Shown here piece after piece: positions 1-10,516 of a DNA stretch of 64,000 nucleotides. The stretch is from Rhabditoides inermis (Eukaryota; Nematoda; Chromadorea; Rhabditida; Rhabditidae), in the NCBI GenBank assembly GCA_963966185.1, contig CAWZYM010000291.1, positions 186,001 through 250,000 of the forward strand, written 5' to 3'. The position numbers were made by a program, and so were the translations under genes. How positions within the stretch are numbered: position 1 is the first letter of the stretch; every line of letters starts with the position of its first letter. The notes beneath the pieces are model-generated. The model made no database searches. It was not told where the DNA came from and saw only the letters and a list, made by a program, of their open reading frames with translations.

Positions 1-404
1 TCTGATCCCATTCGTGGAGCTGAACGGACAGCACATCGCAGACTCGCAGATCATACTCGACAAGCTGGGAGAACACTTCAAGATTGAGGTATGTGGACAC
101 AACTGCGAGCAACAAGATTATTGAAATAACGAGCACCAATGGTTGTTTTGTGCTGGTGAGTGGTGAAACGGAGTTTTTATGGGGCAGTAGACTGCAATCA
201 AGTTGTTGTAGGATATTGCGAGTTGTAATTGGGGTAGAATAGATGGGATGATTTAAAAGTAGCAGATTGTTGTGCCTTCATGGAATTGTGTTTTAATAAT
301 GTTCTGATAGTAATTGCATCGGTGAAACAGATTATTATCGGGAAATGAAAACATGGTTTCTGGCACTTATCATGTGGAAGTGACAGCGGGAAGAGGGAAG
401 GAGA

Positions 405-435
<31 letters not shown>

Positions 436-912
436 TGCTTCTCTCTTTGCAGAACCCCCTGTCTGGTTCCGATCGCGGCACGGCTCGCGCTCTCGAAATG
501 ATGCTCGACAAGAACACACACTTGTGAGGGTTTTATCATATTATGTTTTTTTTGGCTTTCAGTGCGTTTCAATGTATTCTACGTAATGTTCAAAAATGAG
601 TTTGTTTAATCTGATAATATGTTTCGTGGTCATTACCTTTGAGGTAGATGTATTCCCAGTCCAATTGTAAGATAGCTTTGCCATCACTAATACATACTTG
701 TGTTTCGAATTGATTGGCTATTGATTGGCTATTGATTGCTCATAGCTTGTATGGTTGCAGTGCTCTGGTGGCTGACCGCTCGAAGCGAGCCGAGCAGATG
801 ATGTCCCGTCCCATCTCGGGCATGCCCCTCCCGAGGTTCATCACTGACGTCATCGCCGGACAGATGAAGAACATGGTGGGGGAGAGGGAGGGAGGGAGGG
901 AGGAGAGAGAGC

Positions 913-944
<32 letters not shown>

Positions 945-1479
945 AAGAGCTGAGGAGGAGGGTGGAGCGGGAGGGGGAGAGAGAGAGAGGAGAGAGAATG
1001 GACGATTTCAGATGTCAAAGCGCGCCCGCAACGCTCTGGGGCGGCTGTCTGACGACGAGGTGGGTGGAATTTGGTGAATCTACCGTAGCCATGTCATTGA
1101 CTGCCGTATAGTTTATAGTTTGTAGTTTGCTTTGTTGGAACTTTTCCTATTGTAAGATGCGCGGTGTGATTCGCAAGGATCTTACGGCGGTGGCAGACAT
1201 TCTCGGAGAGAAGCGCTTCCTCTTCGGAAACAAGGTCACCAGGGTAAGTAAGAGGTACTGTAGGGTGAATCCTCGGAGGGTACTGTAAGGAGTACTGTAG
1301 TTGTCACCTTCTCGTTTCAGGCTGACTGCACTGTGTTCGGCCATCTGGGAGTGATGTACTATCTCCCCTTCCGTCAGTATGGCTCGGATATCTTGGATGA
1401 CGAGCTTCCTCTGCTGAGGGACTATGTCGCCCGCATGAGACAGCACTTCTATCCCGACTGGAAGCACAACGACCTCTAA
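1..1479 (+). CDS. FAXC/CDR-like GST-fold protein, 3' part
   Basis: Six exons (1-88, 453-523, 761-875, 1012-1059, 1157-1243, 1321-1479) join in one frame with consistent phases and end at TAA 1477-1479; the 5' end lies outside the window. The first exon reads [19 protein letters not shown], the thioredoxin-fold end of the failed-axon-connections / cadmium-responsive (FAXC/CDR) family. Later exons give the family's helical GST C-terminal part: a GRLSDDE segment, a [17 protein letters not shown] segment, and [18 protein letters not shown], the usual A-D-x-x-x-F-G-H-L block. Known members are metaxin-related GST-like proteins, membrane-associated in some cases, with little proven enzymatic activity. 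GA repeats fill the introns near 400-436 and 885-990. I infer the family from recalled motifs. The exact orthologue is not settled, and a plain glutathione transferase is less likely because of the metaxin-like C-terminal block. Confidence 0.8.
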
Positions 1480-1731
1480 ACACGGTAGCCGTCTTGGGGA
1501 TACTGTAGCGTGTACAGTACTCGGTGCTTGCTGGGCCTAGTTGAGTAGAATAGATTCTTGTACTGCCGTTCTGTGTTTGCTGTTGATTGCGATGGATAAA
1601 TTATTTATAAGTTGTGCACCTTGGAAGTTGGTGCATCGTGGTGTGGTGATGAAAATGAACGTGAAGCGCACTGAAGAACGCTGTAATATCTGTGATATGT
1701 GTGATTGTTGTTGTGTATGTGTGCATGTAGT

Positions 1732-2516
1732 ATGGTCCGTCGCAAGAAGGCGCGCCCCGTGCTCGAACAGCCAGTCGGATCGACGTTCGGTCGAAGGGAG
1801 GATGCCGGGGGAGACGTCGCTGCTGGGTGGGACAGAAGAGAGAGAGGGGGGGGGGGGGAAGGGGAAGGGAAAGGAGAGAGAGAGGGAGGGAGAGAGGGAA
1901 AGAGAGAGGGAGAGGGAGGGAGAGACTGGGTTTTTAAGTGTTATTACTCCGCGAGTGGCCGTGGCACGCGCGGCGCCCGCGGTGAAAGTCAAGGCGCCTA
2001 TGACACAGGCGCAGAATGGAGGAAACGGACAAGGACAGGTGAGAGAGGGGGGAAGGAGGGAGGGAGAGGGAAAAGGAGAGAGAGAGAGAGGGGGGGGAGA
2101 GAACTCCTCTGTTCAGACAGCCGCAGCACCCGCTTCGACCGCCCCCGTCGCCCCCTCTGGCGGCGTCGTGAAGAAGAGGAAAAAATTCGCGAAGCTGGAC
2201 GACGATCTGTTCACGTGCAGCATCTGCTACGAGGCCATGTACAAGCCGAAGATGTGGGTTGTCGGAAACACTGCACACGACTACTACCTCAATTCCATAA
2301 ACAAGGCTGTTTATGGTATTCTCTTTCTTTGAGGATCATGGGTTGTGATTGACAAATGTGATTCAGCAGCCTCTTAAATGTTTCAGAGTTATTTTGAATA
2401 TGAAATATTAGTTGTTCATGAGGATTGCTCTCTAGGTTGCAGCCGTGTGTGCACCGCTTCTGTGCGGGTTGCATCGCCGAGTGGCTCGCCAACAACAACT
2501 CCTGTCCCATGGTGAG

Positions 2517-2589
<73 letters not shown>

Positions 2590-3039
2590 GAACATATTGT
2601 TCATGGAGTACTTGTTTTTGAAACTCACTCAGTGTCGCGTCGCCCCTTCGGCCGTGGCGTCGGATCACGTATTCGACAAAGTGCTCGACTACTATCTCAA
2701 AATCAACTGGGGTGAGAGAAGCTCGCTTCCTCTCTCATTCTAGAATACTTTTTCAGAGCAGCGCCCGCGTTTCAACGCCAAGCTGCGCAAGGACCGCCAA
2801 GAGCAGCGGTACCCTATCCGGTGAGGGGGAGGAAGGGAGGGAGGGAGGGAGAGAGTTGTCTTTTCAGACTCTCCACCACGGGTCAGTCACAGGAGCTGGC
2901 TCGGACACGGGAGCAGCTGCGGGCAGAGAGACACGCGAGAGCGCAGGCGGAAGAGAGAGCGCAGAGAGCCCAGATGGTCTTGTTCACTTCTCTTTCTTCC
3001 CCTCTCTCTCTCCTTCTCTTTCTTTCTCTCTCCTCTCCC

Positions 3040-3076
<37 letters not shown>

Positions 3077-3610
3077 TTCTAGGTTACGCGTGTGTTTAGG
3101 CACTGGACGATGCCAGCTTCTACAGAGACCTGCATCACCCGAACAGTCATCTGTCGGCGGTGCGAGAGAGACACAGACAGGAGGTGCACATCTTGAACCA
3201 AGAGCTCCATAAGGCCCGGGGAATGGTGAGTGGGTGGCTAAGACTGTTTGCAAAGCACATTACCTGTGATTACGTATCCTTGAAAGTATTAGAAGTTATA
3301 GTGTGCTTTTAGGACGCGGTTTCTGTGTGGAAGCGGTTTGCGAGCGGCGCGCTCTTTCTCGGTCTTCTATACTGGCAGTGGAAAGGCGACAACCGCAGCG
3401 GGTCCGTTCTTAGTTTGCTATATTGATATGAGGATTTGCGGTTGTATTCATTTTTTTCAGATTCATGGAAAAAGTGATCCACGCGGCTGGGGTACACGCT
3501 ATTATTTCAGGTGAGTGTTTGAAGTAAAATTAGGAGAGAAAGCAAGAGTAATTAGTATTTATTCCTTTTCAGTTGTCGCTTCTCTGGTCAAGTCTTTCTT
3601 CGGTTTCTAG
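1732..3610 (+). CDS. RING-finger protein with coiled coil and hydrophobic C-terminus
   Basis: Eleven exons (1732-1826, 1939-2038, 2117-2253, 2436-2511, 2633-2711, 2757-2820, 2868-2976, 3100-3225, 3313-3401, 3461-3510, 3573-3610) keep phase and encode about 320 residues. A basic, low-complexity N-terminus is followed at roughly residues 80-125 by a complete C3HC4 RING (CSIC, then LQPCVHRFCAGC, then CPMC), most like the CHFR/RNF8 type in spacing. Next come Arg/Glu/Ala-rich coiled-coil segments (about 165-245). A hydrophobic stretch (ALFLGLLYWQW) and a second short one (HAIISVVASLV) end the protein, so a tail-anchored ubiquitin ligase on an internal membrane is a reasonable inference. No FHA or other CHFR domain is visible, so I do not assign an orthologue. 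The start at 1732 is the first in-frame ATG; a trans-splice acceptor (TGTAG) lies just before it. The donor after 2976 (GTCTTG) is weak. Confidence 0.75.
2515..2588 (+). repeat. (TTG)n microsatellite in an intron
   Basis: About 24 perfect TTG units fill most of the intron between the two halves of the RING in the gene at 1732-3610. Reading through it gives poly-Cys or poly-Asn frames, which are not coding. Confidence 0.95.
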
Positions 3611-3778
3611 ACCGGTCACGTCATTTCTTGCCTTTTTCTTGTGGGGTTTAGATTTCCTTTCATAAAGTTTTTTTTTGGGTTCTTTTAATATTTATTATGC
3701 ATCAAGAATATATTATGATGTTAACAAGGATATCGCACAAACTTTAAAACAGACCGATGATTCCCATACACTGACAAT

Positions 3779-3945
3779 TTATTTCTTCATGTTATTTCGA
3801 GTGAGATAATGACGAATGTTCTCCGCCATTGTTTTTTTTCCGCTTATGGTTTGAAACACATCGATTTCGATGAACTCGATTACACGCCCAGTGGGCCCTG
3901 GCACGATATCAATAGAAGATAAAAAAAGCCATTTTTTTATTTAAA
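3779..3945 (-). pseudogene. Broken partial copy of the unrecognised gene at 10517-11796
   Basis: Read on the minus strand, this segment encodes GRVIEFIEIDV, then MAENIRHYLTRNN and a stop. It matches the C-terminal end of the gene at 10517-11796 (GRVIEFIETDL ... MAKNIRHYLSRHH). The non-coding sequence just below it (3711-3778) also matches 10451-10516. The intron that separates the two parts in the intact gene is missing here and the frame runs straight across. No upstream exons are present; a tRNA-derived repeat and the shared block at 4318-4560 follow instead. This marks the left edge of the duplicated unit. Confidence 0.7.
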
Positions 3946-4149
3946 AAAGTTTGTTTATCAGAACACTCAAGTTATACAACCGTCGACCTAATAAGGGGAC
4001 TGACTTAAGGCTCTCGTGTACAAGTCGCTAGCTGTGGGGGGCCCATCGATGAATGCAATGAATTTGGATCAAGATGACGTCACAGACTTCTGACTAGAGG
4101 CTAACGAAAGTTGTGAGGGTGGTCGTCAATCCACCGTGACTAGCGGTAG

Positions 4150-4225
4150 ATCATTGGCCGACGAGAGGATTGAACCCGGGATCTTCCGCTTGATAGCTGC
4201 GCGCACATCCACTGCGCTAGCCACC
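4150..4225 (-). mobile_element. tRNA-derived SINE head or tRNA-like relic
   Basis: On the minus strand the sequence starts GGTGGCTAGCGCAGTGG and has a good RNA polymerase III box A (TAGCGCAGTGG). About 35 bases on comes a box B (GGTTCAATCC). The 3' part (CTCTCGTCGGCC...) does not pair with the 5' GGTGGCT, so there is no acceptor stem and it is not a working tRNA. This is the usual look of the head of a tRNA-derived SINE; its body probably runs down to about 4090. I saw no second copy in the window. Confidence 0.55.
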
Positions 4226-4317
4226 TCCATTTGTATAATATTAGTTTATTACAGCTCACACTGTGCCACACACACAAATATGATGATAATGAAGAGAGGA
4301 AAAAAAGAAAACAGTGG

Positions 4318-4560
4318 CAATTCTGTGGAACGGTGATGGAATCAATAGCAGGACATAGCGTGGACGCTCACCATTGGCCGGTGACTTACGGTGGGCGGGA
4401 AAACTACGGTAGTCACATGTGCCACGTGGCCAACGCGATATCACCTCTATCTCTTCTCACTACTCTTTCCCATTGTAGCGATCAATCATTTATTCAGAAT
4501 CACCAAAATCGCTATATCCTGACTATACAACAAGTGCACACGGTACGCCACAATAGTTGC
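4318..4560. repeat. Duplicated non-coding block, copy 1
   Basis: Closely similar to 11818-12060. Both contain GGAATCAATAGCAGG, ATAGCGTGGACGC, GTGGGCGGGAAAACTAC and CACATGTGCCACGTGGCC. In both places it lies between the orphan gene (or its relic) and the 3' end of a prominin gene, so it travelled with the duplicated unit. No coding potential seen. Confidence 0.75.
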
Positions 4561-4721
4561 CTTTGAGGGCCTGTTCGCTCATTTTGCGGCTATTTGTGTG
4601 AAAAAATACACTTTACTTACAAAACATTTATTCAGAAACATCACATGATCATATCACACACAATTAACAGTTTACCTCGATGATGTAGTAAGTTATAAGA
4701 CATTTAGAGATGCTGTACTAT

Positions 4722-5053
4722 CTAATCCCTCCATCCTACAGTGACAGTAGGAAGGGTGTGGTATTCAATAGAAGACGGATCCGAGACAAAAGTATCCTCT
4801 GCGTCTTCATCAAGCAGAGGGCGGACAGAGCGGGGCTGCTAGAAAAAGAAGGAGATGAGAGAGAAAGAGAGAGAGAAAGAGGGAGGGAGAGAGAGGGAGA
4901 GGGAGAGAGAGAGAGAAAGAAAGAGAGAGAGAAAGAGAGGAAGAGGAAGAGAGAGCGAGAGAGAGAGAGATAGACTCGCCTGTGAGTGATAGCGCGCGAC
5001 AACGATAGCGACTAGGCCCATGAGAATGTAGGAGAGAGCGGTGAGGCCTGAAG

Positions 5054-5095
<42 letters not shown>

Positions 5096-5399
5096 TCTCT
5101 CCCCCTCTCTCCCCCTCTCTCCCTCTCTCTTCCTCTCTCCCCCTCTCTCCCTCTCTCTTCCTCTCTTCCTCTCTCTCCCCCTCTCTCCCTCTCTCTTCCT
5201 TTCTCTTCCTCTCTCCCCTCTCTCCCTCTCTCTTCCTCTCTCTTCCTCTCTTCCCCTCTCTCCCTCGCTCTCCCTCTCTCTTCCTCTCTTTTCCTTTCTC
5301 TCCCTCTCTCTCCTTCTCTCACCCATTCTCCCTCTCTCCCCCTCTTTCTCTTTTAACTGTCTTTCTCCTTTCTCCCCCACTCTCTTCATCTCTCCTCCT

Positions 5400-5471
<72 letters not shown>

Positions 5472-5862
5472 CCCTCTCCCTCTCTCTCTCTCTTCTCGCT
5501 TTTCTCTCTCGCTCTTCTTTCTCTCCCTCCCTCTCTCTCTCCCCCCTCTCTCTCCCCACCCATGCTACTCCATATCGCCCCCAGTGGTTCCCGGAGTGAC
5601 CCGCATCCGAGCGTCCGAATGTTGTCGTAGTGAATGTGCAGAGAACAGGGCAGGGTAGAAGAGAGCTGAAACATAAATCTACTTGTTCTGATCTACCTAC
5701 TTTCGATCTACCGTACTTATCTACATGTTTGATCTACCTTCAATTTCTCAGGCTATAAAGTGATCTTGATCTACCCACCTCCACACTCATGTTTCTACTC
5801 ATGACTGCGTTTGCCGCGCGAATCGCATCGATTGATTCGTGAGCAAGGTGGTCCTAGATCAG

Positions 5863-5917
<55 letters not shown>

Positions 5918-7314
5918 TACCTTCTTCTCATTGACACTCCTCAGCGCATCGGATAGTTTCTGGACGGTAGACAACACAGTATTGAGAGAGGTAGAGATGT
6001 AAGCCAGGTGTTTCGACTGAAAATACACAAGTAAAGAAACAAACAAGTGAACTTGCCATTCTCTTTAGTATCATCTCGTGTTCGAACACTGCCGTCTTGT
6101 TTATGTCCAAACTTTCCGAGTTCTGCGAGTGGAGATGGTATAGCCACGGCTTCTTCGACTGTTTCAATACAAACAGACGCAACTTGGACGCCTCGAAGAT
6201 CTTGGCGGTGTTCTAGGAGTACGGTATGTTACCAATTGAAGTACTGTAGGTACCGTAATCTCCTCGATGAGCGTTCTGACTGCGTCTAGATCGAATCCCA
6301 CGCGTTCGTAGTGGAGAATGTCGTGAACGGCTGTGTGAAGAAGAAGGAGATGGCGGTCCAATTCGAGGGAAGTGGCTGGAAACAAGTAAATAAACATGTA
6401 AACAAGTAAACAAGCAAGTAAACAAGTGAACAACCCACAGTTTCTAATCGACTCGGTGACTCCGAGGGCTTCGGAGATTGTGGCTCCCGATTCGCAGCGT
6501 CGAAACACATCACCCGCATCGCGAGAGTCCGGGTTGAGGCTCTACATCGATCGATAAATCGATATTCAATCGATAAACGATAATCCCACATTCTGGAAGA
6601 CTCCCAGAGCAGCGTAGTGATCATCGGGTGAGACTCTCTCACAGATGGAATGCACAGTAGCAGAGGGCAGCATGGAGATACTGTAGTAAACAAGTAAACA
6701 AACAAGTAAACAAGAAACCCACGTAGTGAGAATCGTAGGTACGCAGACCACTGCGAGAATTAGCACGCCGGCAGTGAACAGCAACTGAGTGAATTCTGTA
6801 AACATACAGGTAAAACAAATAAACAGGTAAACAAACCTCTGTAGTCAAAGACGATGAGAAATAGTACGGCAGCGGAAGAGAGAGCGAGGAAGGCGGATAG
6901 GAAGATGCCAAAGTAGACGAGACGAGTGAACCAGACACGAGCAGAGAGGTAGAACTGAAAGAGGGAGTGAGGGGAGAGAGAGGGGGAGGGAGGGAGAGAG
7001 AGAGATTGAGAGAGAGAGAGACCACCCACTTCCGCCGGCTCGTCAAACGAATCAATCGCTTCGTTGATGTTGCGTACGGCAAAGTCGACCTGATACGGTT
7101 TTTTTTTAATCTAGTCTGGGTCCCGCCACGAACCTCTCTCCTGATCTGGTCGTCGCGCGCGAACTCCACACTGCCAATTGAATCGATACCTCTGGTAGAA
7201 ATGGATTTCATTTTAGTGTCCACGTGCTCCAGCATGTTATCCGATTTGACGTCAACGTCGACTAGGATTCGGGCGAGTGATTGGCCCATCTAAACAGAAA
7301 GGGTTGATGAAGGG

Positions 7315-7368
<54 letters not shown>

Positions 7369-8746
7369 CTCCTGCATCTTCTCTAGTCCAGTTGGGAGGG
7401 ATTCGAGCGCGGTCTCCAGCATCGAGACATGCTCTCTCACAGTGTCCGACAAGTTCGCGGAAACCTAAAAAAGATCAATTTCTCTATTCGACACGGTTCA
7501 TGCGTACAACACGTACCTGCGTGAGAAACTGGCGCACTTGTGTCGCCTGCCTGACCACTCCCACCGACTTCTCGGAAAGCTCGTCAGTGTCGAGCTTAAA
7601 AGAGTTTTCATTTCAGACAACTACTGAAGTGCTCGCCAGAATCGCAGCGGACACTTGCATTTCTACCTGTTTCGCACTCTCCATGACATCTTGGTCAATT
7701 GACAACCTGTCAGCGACAAACGAGGGAAGCAGAAGGACCTGAGAAATTTGCATAAACTATAATAGTCGATAATCAATATCACCTGTCTTTTCGTGTTCTC
7801 CACCATCTCCTTGGCCATAGCCCGCAGAGCGTTCGACGGATCACAGGAGAAGGCAGAGAGCTCATCGCGAAGTCCTGAGAAGTAAACAAGTAAATAAATA
7901 AGTAAACAAAGTAAACAACCTTTGAGCTGCGCCTTGACGCTGGCAGGAAGAACTTCCGTGTTTTGATCGAAGATGCTCGATGAGTGAGCGAGCACCAGAA
8001 CCGAGCAGAGAGCGAGGATACACATCACTCCAGAGAGGGCTGTCGGTAGGTACTGCAAGAGGGGCGGGGTCAGCGGGGGCGGAGCCACACACCTTGGATG
8101 TCCTCTTTCTCAGTCGCCTCTCGCGCTCGCTGATGAGAATGTTGTCCTTTTCCTGCAGGAAGCAAAAGGCGAGCAGACATCCGAGAAACGAGACTGAACC
8201 GCCGACGATCGAAAGAACCAGCAGGGACACCTGGGTACGGCAGGTAGGCGTACGGTACAGTACATGGATTAGATATACGGTAGTAACATTAGGTATACGG
8301 TATCACACAATAGGTGTACTATACCGATGACGTGAGCAGCTGGCTGAGCGTGGTGAAGTTGACGCCGTCAGTGGAGAACATCTGGAGTAAACAAGTGAAC
8401 AAACAAGTAAACAAACTTACCCTGAGGGCATCATCGTTGACAACTGGAGAGATGGCGTGTGTGAGTGCATTGCTGACGGCCGACCAGGGAACGAGGCGAT
8501 CGGGGAAGGGTGGGAGCAGGGAGGAGTTGGAGGAGGAGAGGGAGGAGGAGCAGAGATCTGCAAGGAGCAGTGCAGGAGGAGAAGGAGGAGGTGAAGAGAG
8601 TAAAGAGAGAGAAGGAGAAGTGACCGGTGACCGGAGGAGAAGTGGAGAAGGAGAGGGAGGAGGAAGAGGAGGAGAAGAAGGAGAAACCTTTCTTCACAGA
8701 CACTCCCTGCGCGTAGAGTAGCCACGCTACCGTCAATAGACACAAC
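4722..8746 (-). CDS. Prominin-like pentaspan membrane protein, copy A
   Basis: About 22 short exons on the minus strand encode roughly 730 residues. A signal-like exon (LCLLTVAWLLYAQG) and a Ser-rich stretch are followed by paired membrane segments (SLLVLSIVGGSVSFLGCLL; VMCILALCSVLVLA), a large helical loop, a second pair (VYFGIFLSAFLALSSAAVLF; LLFTAGVLILAVVCVP), a second large loop with Cys residues, a fifth segment (LSYILMGLVAIVVA) and a short acidic tail (LLDEDAEDTF). This is the prominin layout: N-terminus outside, TM1-2, loop, TM3-4, loop, TM5. Prominins organise membrane protrusions and bind cholesterol. Tweety-family channels share the topology, but the loops here are prominin-sized. 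The stop is TAG, plus-strand 4722-4724. The true start codon is unresolved: the signal exon has no in-frame ATG, so a small first exon lies further up. Two introns have GC donors. Differences from copy B fall mostly in third codon positions. Confidence 0.75.
5055..5562 (+). repeat. Long CT microsatellite in a prominin intron
   Basis: About 500 bases of (CT)n with CCCT interruptions lie between the exon coding the fifth membrane segment and the exon upstream of it in prominin copy A. The equivalent intron of copy B (13065-13190) holds only about 120 bases of CCCTCTCT-type repeat, so the tract has changed length since the duplication. Long open frames across it (LSLSLS or REREREG) are artefacts of the repeat. 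Confidence 0.95.
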
Positions 8747-9132
8747 CTCAAAAATCTACATCACAAACACCACGACATTTCCCAAATACCGCATTGCGAC
8801 CGCACTAGAAGCTGAAGAGAGGAGGAATAATGCCGTTCACTCACTCGAGACGTCATTTCACTCGATCTTTGAGTTTCCTCGAATTTCTATGCTAATTTGA
8901 CTCTGTCATTTCAATGCACGCACAAATGCGCGCCGTGTGACCTAGACACCTTTTTTCTTTGCGAGTTTTGCCCCTCTAGTCTGTCCTTCAGTAATAGGGT
9001 GGCGTCTCCGTTGAACCGGTCTCCGCTGATGTTTTCAGCGCCAGCCAGATCACAGTAAACCTTTACCGCATCATTGCGGCTATCAACGCCATTTGCTGCC
9101 GCCTACCACCACCATCACAACGATCACAACAC

Positions 9133-9173
<41 letters not shown>

Positions 9174-9540
9174 CATTCCTTCTCCCTTCTCTGTGTTGAC
9201 CCCCGTGCTATCACATAGTGTCATTCATTCATCATTACATCAAAGCGCGCCTAATGGCAAATGTATTCATAGGCGTAACGTAGTGTTGTGTGTTAAGTCG
9301 TAAAGCTATCGATCAACATCGATCGATAACGATCGATAATCACTCCCGGAGTGCACAGTGAAAAGCGGGTGTTTCAGCTGAACACATGTTGCCAGTGGGA
9401 AACTGAAGAAACTGGGGTCATCGCGGTGAGAGAAGTAGGAAATAGCACGGCTAAACGGAAGGGTGCAGGACCTGCGAGAGAGCAGAGAAGCTCGATGAAA
9501 GGGAGAGAGCGCGTACAGGAGAGAGGGTGGCGGAGGTAGA
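8747..9540. repeat. Duplicated 5' flank of prominin copy A
   Basis: Nearly the same as 16600-17392, including TTTACCGCATCATTGCG, a CT tract at 9134-9171, AAAGCGCGCCTAATGG and GTTGCCAGTGGGAAACTG. Similarity stops abruptly near 9540/17392, which marks the right edge of the duplicated unit. It should contain the prominin promoter and a hidden first exon. A short open stretch ending LAEEVKKIEGLQ before GTGAGT (9545-9580) exists only beside copy A. Confidence 0.75.
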
Positions 9541-9654
9541 GACTGGCCGAGGAAGTCAAGAAGATCGAGGGACTGCAGGTGAGTACAGTGTTATGCCAGT
9601 GTCACTATACAGTGTTTTATCAGCCAGATTCTGGCATACAATCATATCGCAGTG

Positions 9655-9970
9655 TAAAAATAAAGCGTAAAAATACACTTTTTGATTGCAAAACATTTAT
9701 CCATAGATATCACATGATCATATTACACGCAATTAACAGTTTACCTCGATGATTTAGTAAGTTTTGAGACATTTGGAGATACTGTATTATCAAATCCCTC
9801 CATCCTACAGTCACAATCGGAAAGGTGTGGTACTCGATAGAAGACGGGTCCGAGACGAACGCATCCTCTACGTCTTCAAGGAGAGGGCGGACAGAGTGGG
9901 GCTGCTAGAGAGAAGGAGATGAGAGAGAGAGAGGGGATGTGAGAGAGAAAGAAAGAAAGAAAGAGGAAGA
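9655..9970 (-). pseudogene. Relic of a third prominin 3' end
   Basis: This stretch repeats the sequence downstream of and including the last exon of the two prominin genes (CCTCCATCCTACAGTCAC, GAAGACGGGTCCGAGACGAA, CGGACAGAG and GGGGCTGCTAG are all present). The tail codes for LLEDVEDAFVSDPSS with one Asp codon lost in frame. The stop codon is changed (TAG to TTG). No other prominin exon follows, only GA repeat and unrelated sequence from about 9971. It is a fragment of a third unit between the two complete copies. Confidence 0.75.
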
Positions 9971-10516
9971 GGGAGAGAGAGGCGGGGACGGGAAAATGAG
10001 AAGTGACAATGCAGACTCTAGAATCATTGCATAACCATCTAGTATATTTTGTTCTTCGTAAGCTAGTTCCGTAAGCTTTTAGTTCTCCGCAAACTAACAG
10101 TGCACATGATACTGCTTTTCCAACAACAACAACAACATATTAGCAACGACCTGGTAACAACATGTCCGAATAATTTTTTATTCCATGCTCCGAACCGTAC
10201 GCCACGCGTTTTAAATTTCCCGCACAAGATTTCGTTCGCGTTTCGAACTGCACGCATACATTCGTGTGCGTTTGGATCTTTGGATCGCCACTCGCCGTCT
10301 GTGCTCTCCTCTCTCTCCTCACTATTGCGTGCGCGCAAGGCAACCCATTTACACTACACATTCACTGTAACATTTTTGTTTATAAAAATGTATCACTAAA
10401 ACGTTACATTGATCAAGTATGATATAATATGTTCAATATGTATAATATTATATTATGATGTTAACAAGGATATCGCACAAACTATAAAATAGACGGATGA
10501 TTCGCATAGTAGAAGG
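9971..10516. other. No gene seen; start of the second duplicated unit
   Basis: Contains an (AAC)5 run near 10122 and AT-rich sequence. From about 10451 it matches 3711-3778, the region downstream of the orphan relic. I see no coding exon. Confidence 0.5.

Noticed and set aside
1541..2332. 263-codon plus-strand open frame
   Set aside because: Only parts of it are exons of the RING gene; the rest crosses GA repeats that are removed as introns.
2425..2715. Poly-Cys and poly-Asn peptides
   Set aside because: They come from reading through the (TTG)n intron.
4150..4225. A functional tRNA gene
   Set aside because: Box A and box B are present, but the ends cannot form an acceptor stem.
4810..5674. 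Long RERE/LSLS-rich open frames on both strands
   Set aside because: They are translations of the GA/CT microsatellite in a prominin intron, in a frame unrelated to the flanking exons.
9541..9590. A plus-strand exon ending LAEEVKKIEGLQ before GTGAGT
   Set aside because: No matching upstream or downstream exon, and the segment is absent beside prominin copy B.
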